From NCBI RefSeq assembly GCF_017377505.1, contig NZ_JAFREN010000008.1, positions 124,001 to 188,000 of the forward strand: 64,000 bases of DNA. Direction: 5' to 3'. The stretch comes from Enterococcus sp. DIV0212c. Its GTDB lineage: Bacteria > Bacillota > Bacilli > Lactobacillales > Enterococcaceae. Under the pieces are notes generated by a model that worked only from the letters and a program-made list of their open reading frames with translations, ran no database searches and had not been told where the DNA came from. Below, piece by piece: positions 60,731 through 64,000 of the stretch (position 1 is the first letter of the stretch; each line of letters starts with the position of its first letter). A program made the translations under genes and the position numbers.

Positions 60731-62140
60731 CTAAAGAATGTAGCGACTTAAATCTTCATTTTGAACAATACTATTAAGCTTTTCATTCACGTAGGCTTCT
60801 GTGATTGTAATCTCACCCATTTGCATGTCTGGTGCTTCAAATAATAAATCTTCCAACAAACGTTCTAAAATCGTGTGTAAACGACGAGCGCCGATGTTAT
60901 CTGTATCGCGATTGACATTAAAAGCAATATTGGCAATTCGTTCGATGGCTTCTTTTGTAAAGATGACTGTGACGTTTTCTGTACCGATCAAAGCGATATA
61001 TTGTTTGATCAACGCGTTATTTGGCTCTGTTAAAATCCGAACAAAGTCTTCAGCTGTCAGATCATCCAATTCGACACGAATCGGGAAACGTCCTTGTAGT
61101 TCAGGAATCAAGTCGCTTGGTTTAGATAAATGGAACGCGCCTGATGCAATAAATAAAATGTGATCCGTTTGGATAGGACCATATTTTGTATTGACTTGTG
61201 AGCCTTCAACGATTGGTAAAATATCACGTTGTACGCCTTCACGAGAAACTTCACCAGAGTTTTGTTGACTTTTAGAGGTGATTTTATCAAATTCGTCAAT
61301 AAAAATAATACCGCTATTTTCAGCTAAACGAATGGCTTCGCTATGGATATCCGCATCTTTGACGATTTTTGCAGATTCTTCTTTAACTAATAGTTCTTGC
61401 GCTTCTTTGACTGTTACTGTTCGTTCAACCTTTTTCTTAGGCGATAAAGCTCCTAATGTTTCATTCAAATCAATGCCCATCTGTTCCATCCCGTTGTTCA
61501 TTGCAGGCATCGTTTTTTTAGGTTCTTCTATTTCAATCGTTACTTCACGATTATTTAATAAGCCTTTTTCTAGTTGATCAAGGATGTTCTTGCGGTTGAC
61601 CTTGATTTCATCTGTTACTTCTTCTTGTGTTTCTTGCGGTTGTTGTGTACTATTGAACATTTGCATCATTTGTTCGAACTGGTTGTTGGATGTTTGTTTT
61701 TGTTCTTTTTTGATTCCTGGTACAAGAACTTTCACTAATCGGTTATTGGCTTTTTTTAAAGCTTGTGAATAAACGCGGCTGTATTGTTGTTTTTCGACGA
61801 TTTGAATCGCATTTTCAACTAAGTCACGAACCATTGATTCTACATCACGACCAACATAGCCGACTTCTGTAAACTTAGTTGCTTCAACTTTGATGAAAGG
61901 AGCGTTGACGATTTTTGCTAAACGTCTGGCAATTTCTGTTTTACCAACACCTGTAGGTCCGATCATCAGCATATTTTTAGGTGTGACATCTTGCTGCATT
62001 TTTTCTTCCAGTTGTAAGCGACGGTATCTATTTCTTAATGCTACCGCAACTGATTTTTTGGCTGTTTCTTGTCCAATAATATATTCATCTAATTCTTTGA
62101 CGATTTCTCTTGGTGTTTTATTTAGTTCGTTCATGGTCAT
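60731..62140 (-). CDS. hslU: HslU (ClpY) ATPase subunit of the HslVU protease
   Basis: 469-aa AAA+ unfoldase. Walker [14 protein letters not shown] is near residue 57-69, the pore loop region follows as [14 protein letters not shown], Walker B is [10 protein letters not shown], and the C-terminal sensor has [18 protein letters not shown]. The Gln-rich I domain (about 130-260) is the family's variable region. Starts 12 bases after hslV, so the two subunits are coupled. Confidence 0.95.
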   Translation of the reverse strand: MTMNELNKTPREIVKELDEYIIGQETAKKSVAVALRNRYRRLQLEEKMQQDVTPKNMLMIGPTGVGKTEIARRLAKIVNAPFIKVEATKFTEVGYVGRDVESMVRDLVENAIQIVEKQQYSRVYSQALKKANNRLVKVLVPGIKKEQKQTSNNQFEQMMQMFNSTQQPQETQEEVTDEIKVNRKNILDQLEKGLLNNREVTIEIEEPKKTMPAMNNGMEQMGIDLNETLGALSPKKKVERTVTVKEAQELLVKEESAKIVKDADIHSEAIRLAENSGIIFIDEFDKITSKSQQNSGEVSREGVQRDILPIVEGSQVNTKYGPIQTDHILFIASGAFHLSKPSDLIPELQGRFPIRVELDDLTAEDFVRILTEPNNALIKQYIALIGTENVTVIFTKEAIERIANIAFNVNRDTDNIGARRLHTILERLLEDLLFEAPDMQMGEITITEAYVNEKLNSIVQNEDLSRYIL

Positions 62141-62151
62141 TTGTCCCCCAT

Positions 62152-62700
62152 TTATAATTCTTCTACAATAATATTATGATTTGTAAACACACAGATATCT
62201 GCTGCAATATTCAAGGCGTTTTTAGCGATGTCTTTAGCCGACATTTCTTTGTCACCAAAGTGTTTCATTGCACGAGCGGCAGATAAAGCAAAATTTCCTC
62301 CTGAACCAATTGCTAAGATACCATCATCTGGTGTGATTACTTCTCCTGTTCCAGAAACAAGTAACATCTCTTTTTTATTCATAACGATCAACATGGCTTC
62401 TAATTTTTGCATCGACTGCTGGGTGCGCCATTCTTGTGCTAGTTCAACAGCAGCTCGAGTTAAGTTGCCATTATATTCATTTAATTTTCCTTCAAATTTT
62501 TCTTCAAGTGTAAAGGCATCGGCTACACTTCCAGCAAAACCGACAACAACTTCGTCATTATAAATTCTACGAACCTTTTTTGCAGTACCTTTCATAACGA
62601 CTGATTCGCCCATTGTTACCTGACCGTCACCAGCCATCGCGAATTTTCCGTCTTTTTCAACTGCACAAATTGTTGTTGAATGAAATTGTGATTCAACCAT
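62152..62700 (-). CDS. hslV: HslV (ClpQ/CodW) peptidase subunit
   Basis: 182 aa, N-terminal-nucleophile peptidase. A short propeptide precedes [11 protein letters not shown], where processing would expose the catalytic Thr. [33 protein letters not shown] and SGTGEVI are conserved. Here the nucleophile looks like Thr, unlike the Ser reported for B. subtilis CodW. AGGAGG lies 7 bases before ATG 62700. Confidence 0.94.
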   Translation of the reverse strand: MVESQFHSTTICAVEKDGKFAMAGDGQVTMGESVVMKGTAKKVRRIYNDEVVVGFAGSVADAFTLEEKFEGKLNEYNGNLTRAAVELAQEWRTQQSMQKLEAMLIVMNKKEMLLVSGTGEVITPDDGILAIGSGGNFALSAARAMKHFGDKEMSAKDIAKNALNIAADICVFTNHNIIVEEL

Positions 62701-62704
62701 TATA

Positions 62705-62830
62705 ATTCCTCCTAATTTTAAAAGCTGTACAGGCTCGTTTGGCTCTGATAAGGAAATAGGAAAAATTGACTGTGACGTTCTTTGTCACATTCGATTTTAT
62801 CTTTTTCCCAAAGAACAGACCTGTGAAGCT
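62705..62830 (-). ncRNA. structured leader element, copy 2, before hslV
   Basis: Homologous in order and spacing to the element before codY. Outer helix ACAGG with CCTGT, long helix GGAAAAAGATAAAAT with ATTTTTCCTATTTCC, apical GTGAC-AAAGAAC-GTCAC (62771-62789). Compared with copy 1, both strands of the apical and outer helices change together, keeping pairing. It fills nearly all of the xerC-hslV spacer. Confidence 0.65.
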
Positions 62831-62847
62831 AATCAAAACATCACTCA

Positions 62848-63747
62848 TTATGCACGAGGATGAAATGTTCGATAATTTTTTTGTAAGCTTTCTTTCGTAA
62901 CATGCGCATAAATCTGCGTCGTAGATAAATCTGAGTGTCCTAATAATTCTTGAACAGTCCGCATATCAGCGCCATTATTTAATAAATGAGTAGCAAATGT
63001 ATGTCGAAGCATATGTGGATGAATATCGCTGTTCAACGTACTTTTTTTGATCAGCTGATTTAATACATACTCAATTCCTGTTGGGGTTATCTGTTCACCG
63101 TGATGGTTAACAAAAACAAATGCATGTTCTTTATGATATTTTTCCATCAAAACAGTCCGACCATTTTCTAGATATTCTTTAAGGGCATCTTGTGCGAAGG
63201 AGCCAAAAGGCACGTAACGATCCTTGTTTCCTTTTCCATGAATAAGTAATACATTTGCAGAAAAATCGATCGATTGTAGAGTTAAGTTTGCACATTCACT
63301 CACACGAATTCCAGTACCATATAGAATTTCTAATAATGCTTGATTTCTCAAATCTAAAGGGCTAGAGCCTTTAGTACTGTCAAATAAAGCATCCATCTCC
63401 TTTTCGTAGAAAAAACGAGGGAGCCGCAATTGCTTTTTCTTCATGTGTACATAGGAAAAAGGATTTTCTTTGATTACTTCATTTTTAAGTAAAAATTGGT
63501 AGAAAGACCGTAAACTAGCGATTTTTCTGCTAATAGAATTTCGACTATATTTTTCATCATAAAGATAACTTAGGTACGTGCGGATGTCTAAATGATCAAC
63601 ACCTAAATAGTCAGCATTTCCAGTTTTTTTCAAAAATTTAAAGTAGTTAAGAATATCTTCTTTATATGCAATCTTAGTCTTTTCAGAATAACCACGCTCA
63701 ACGATCAGATATTGTAAGAATAGCTCTGGCCAGTTTTTCTCCTGCAT
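62848..63747 (-). CDS. xerC: tyrosine recombinase XerC
   Basis: 299 aa from ATG 63747 (CGGAGGG upstream); the longer frame to 63792 runs into the promoter. N-terminal SAM-like core-binding domain, then the catalytic domain with Arg in GTGIRVSECANL, HPHMLRHTFATHL, the GHSDLSTTQIYAHVT Tyr nucleophile. It resolves chromosome dimers at dif. The xerC-hslV-hslU-codY order is the classic Firmicutes arrangement and argues for XerC rather than a mobile integrase. Confidence 0.93.
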   Translation of the reverse strand: MQEKNWPELFLQYLIVERGYSEKTKIAYKEDILNYFKFLKKTGNADYLGVDHLDIRTYLSYLYDEKYSRNSISRKIASLRSFYQFLLKNEVIKENPFSYVHMKKKQLRLPRFFYEKEMDALFDSTKGSSPLDLRNQALLEILYGTGIRVSECANLTLQSIDFSANVLLIHGKGNKDRYVPFGSFAQDALKEYLENGRTVLMEKYHKEHAFVFVNHHGEQITPTGIEYVLNQLIKKSTLNSDIHPHMLRHTFATHLLNNGADMRTVQELLGHSDLSTTQIYAHVTKESLQKNYRTFHPRA

Positions 63748-63776
63748 ATTAGATCCCTCCGTTAATTTACAAAGTA

Positions 63777-63805
63777 ACTTTAGCATAACCATTTTGAAAA
63801 AACAA
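63777..63805 (-). promoter_or_regulatory. xerC operon promoter
   Basis: On the minus strand TTGTTT and TAAAGT are 17 bases apart, with a TG extension before the -10 (TGCTAAAGT). It lies about 30 bp before the xerC start. Confidence 0.65.
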
Positions 63806-63921
63806 ACGAATTGTCAGAATTTAATCAATATTTTCAAATTTGGTAACAATTTATTCATATTTACCTTTAAAGATGTCCAAATTATAAGCGAAATTTAATC
63901 TATTTACTTTTTTTGTGAACG

Positions 63922-63960
63922 AAAAAAATGACTGAGATATAACTTTGTAAGTCATATCCC
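63922..63960 (-). terminator. terminator of a gene beyond the right edge
   Basis: Minus-strand GGGATATGAC pairs with GTTATATCTC (two G-U) and a seven-T run follows after AGTCA. A minus-strand transcript from outside the window probably ends here. Nothing else is visible from 63806 to the end. Confidence 0.6.
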
Positions 63961-64000
63961 AATCACATATTATCGATTATTATTTATTAGGTAAAAGGTT

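Noticed and set aside
62848..63747. The tyrosine recombinase as an integrase of a mobile element.
   Set aside because: It lies at the head of the conserved xerC-hslV-hslU-codY operon, with no attachment repeats or mobile genes nearby.

Overview
The window is about 64 kb of a low-GC Firmicutes chromosome. Enterococcus is the best fit, from the E. faecalis side of the genus. The H2O-forming NADH oxidase (nox) and the NADH peroxidase (npr) closely resemble the E. faecalis enzymes as I remember them. The gene blocks thyA-dfr, lexA/ynzC/tkt, ppaC-pflA-pflB, parE-parC and xerC-hslV-hslU-codY are typical of enterococci. Many genes start with TTG or GTG behind strong Shine-Dalgarno sequences, and most units end in clear intrinsic terminators. 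I see no rRNA, tRNA, CRISPR array, prophage or intact insertion sequence.

Layout. 1-1.7 kb: a conserved hypothetical gene and a quinone-oxidoreductase-like gene. 1.7-10.1 kb: a complete aromatic amino acid operon, aroE-aroF-aroB-aroC-tyrA-aroA-aroK-pheA. It sits behind a near-consensus promoter, a Tyr/Phe-rich 20-residue leader peptide and an alternately pairing RNA attenuator. 10.2-13.7 kb: LytR-CpsA-Psr and DegV proteins and three small unknown genes. 13.7-19.2 kb: a cation/proton antiporter, an ABC-F ATPase, thymidylate synthase and dihydrofolate reductase. 19.4-22.7 kb: lexA with its SOS box, divergent ynzC with a structured leader, and transketolase. 23-29.7 kb: a LysM glucosaminidase, ispH, cysK, perR, ridA, nox and a YitT/YczE-like membrane protein. 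30.2-35.5 kb: a 1768-residue wall-anchored protein with fifteen Ig-like repeats. 35.6-41.7 kb: metA, a transporter/amidohydrolase operon, npr and a GNAT acetyltransferase. 41.7-45.1 kb: an accessory patch with a MucBP surface protein, a decayed GNAT copy, gene debris and a small membrane protein facing a bidirectional terminator. 45.1-58.8 kb: cardiolipin synthase, a UPF0316 protein, an unknown gene, ppaC, pflA, pflB, parC, parE, a CoA-binding protein and plsY. 58.8-63.8 kb, all on the minus strand: xerC-hslV-hslU-codY and an aldose-epimerase-like gene.

How the genes work together. The aro operon takes DAHP to chorismate and on to prephenate dehydrogenation and dehydration, so Tyr/Phe control of the whole unit makes sense. 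perR, nox and npr form an oxygen and peroxide defence set. pflB/pflA belong to anaerobic pyruvate metabolism. codY is the global nutrient regulator and follows the HslVU protease genes.

Most notable observations: (1) the seven-segment domino attenuator with a Tyr/Phe leader peptide ahead of aroE, in a phylum where T-boxes usually do this job; (2) a duplicated roughly 125-nt structured leader in front of both hslV and codY, with compensatory base changes between the copies; (3) an ispH gene in a genus thought to make isoprenoids by the mevalonate route; (4) a possible toxin/antisense-like arrangement at 44.7-45.1 kb.
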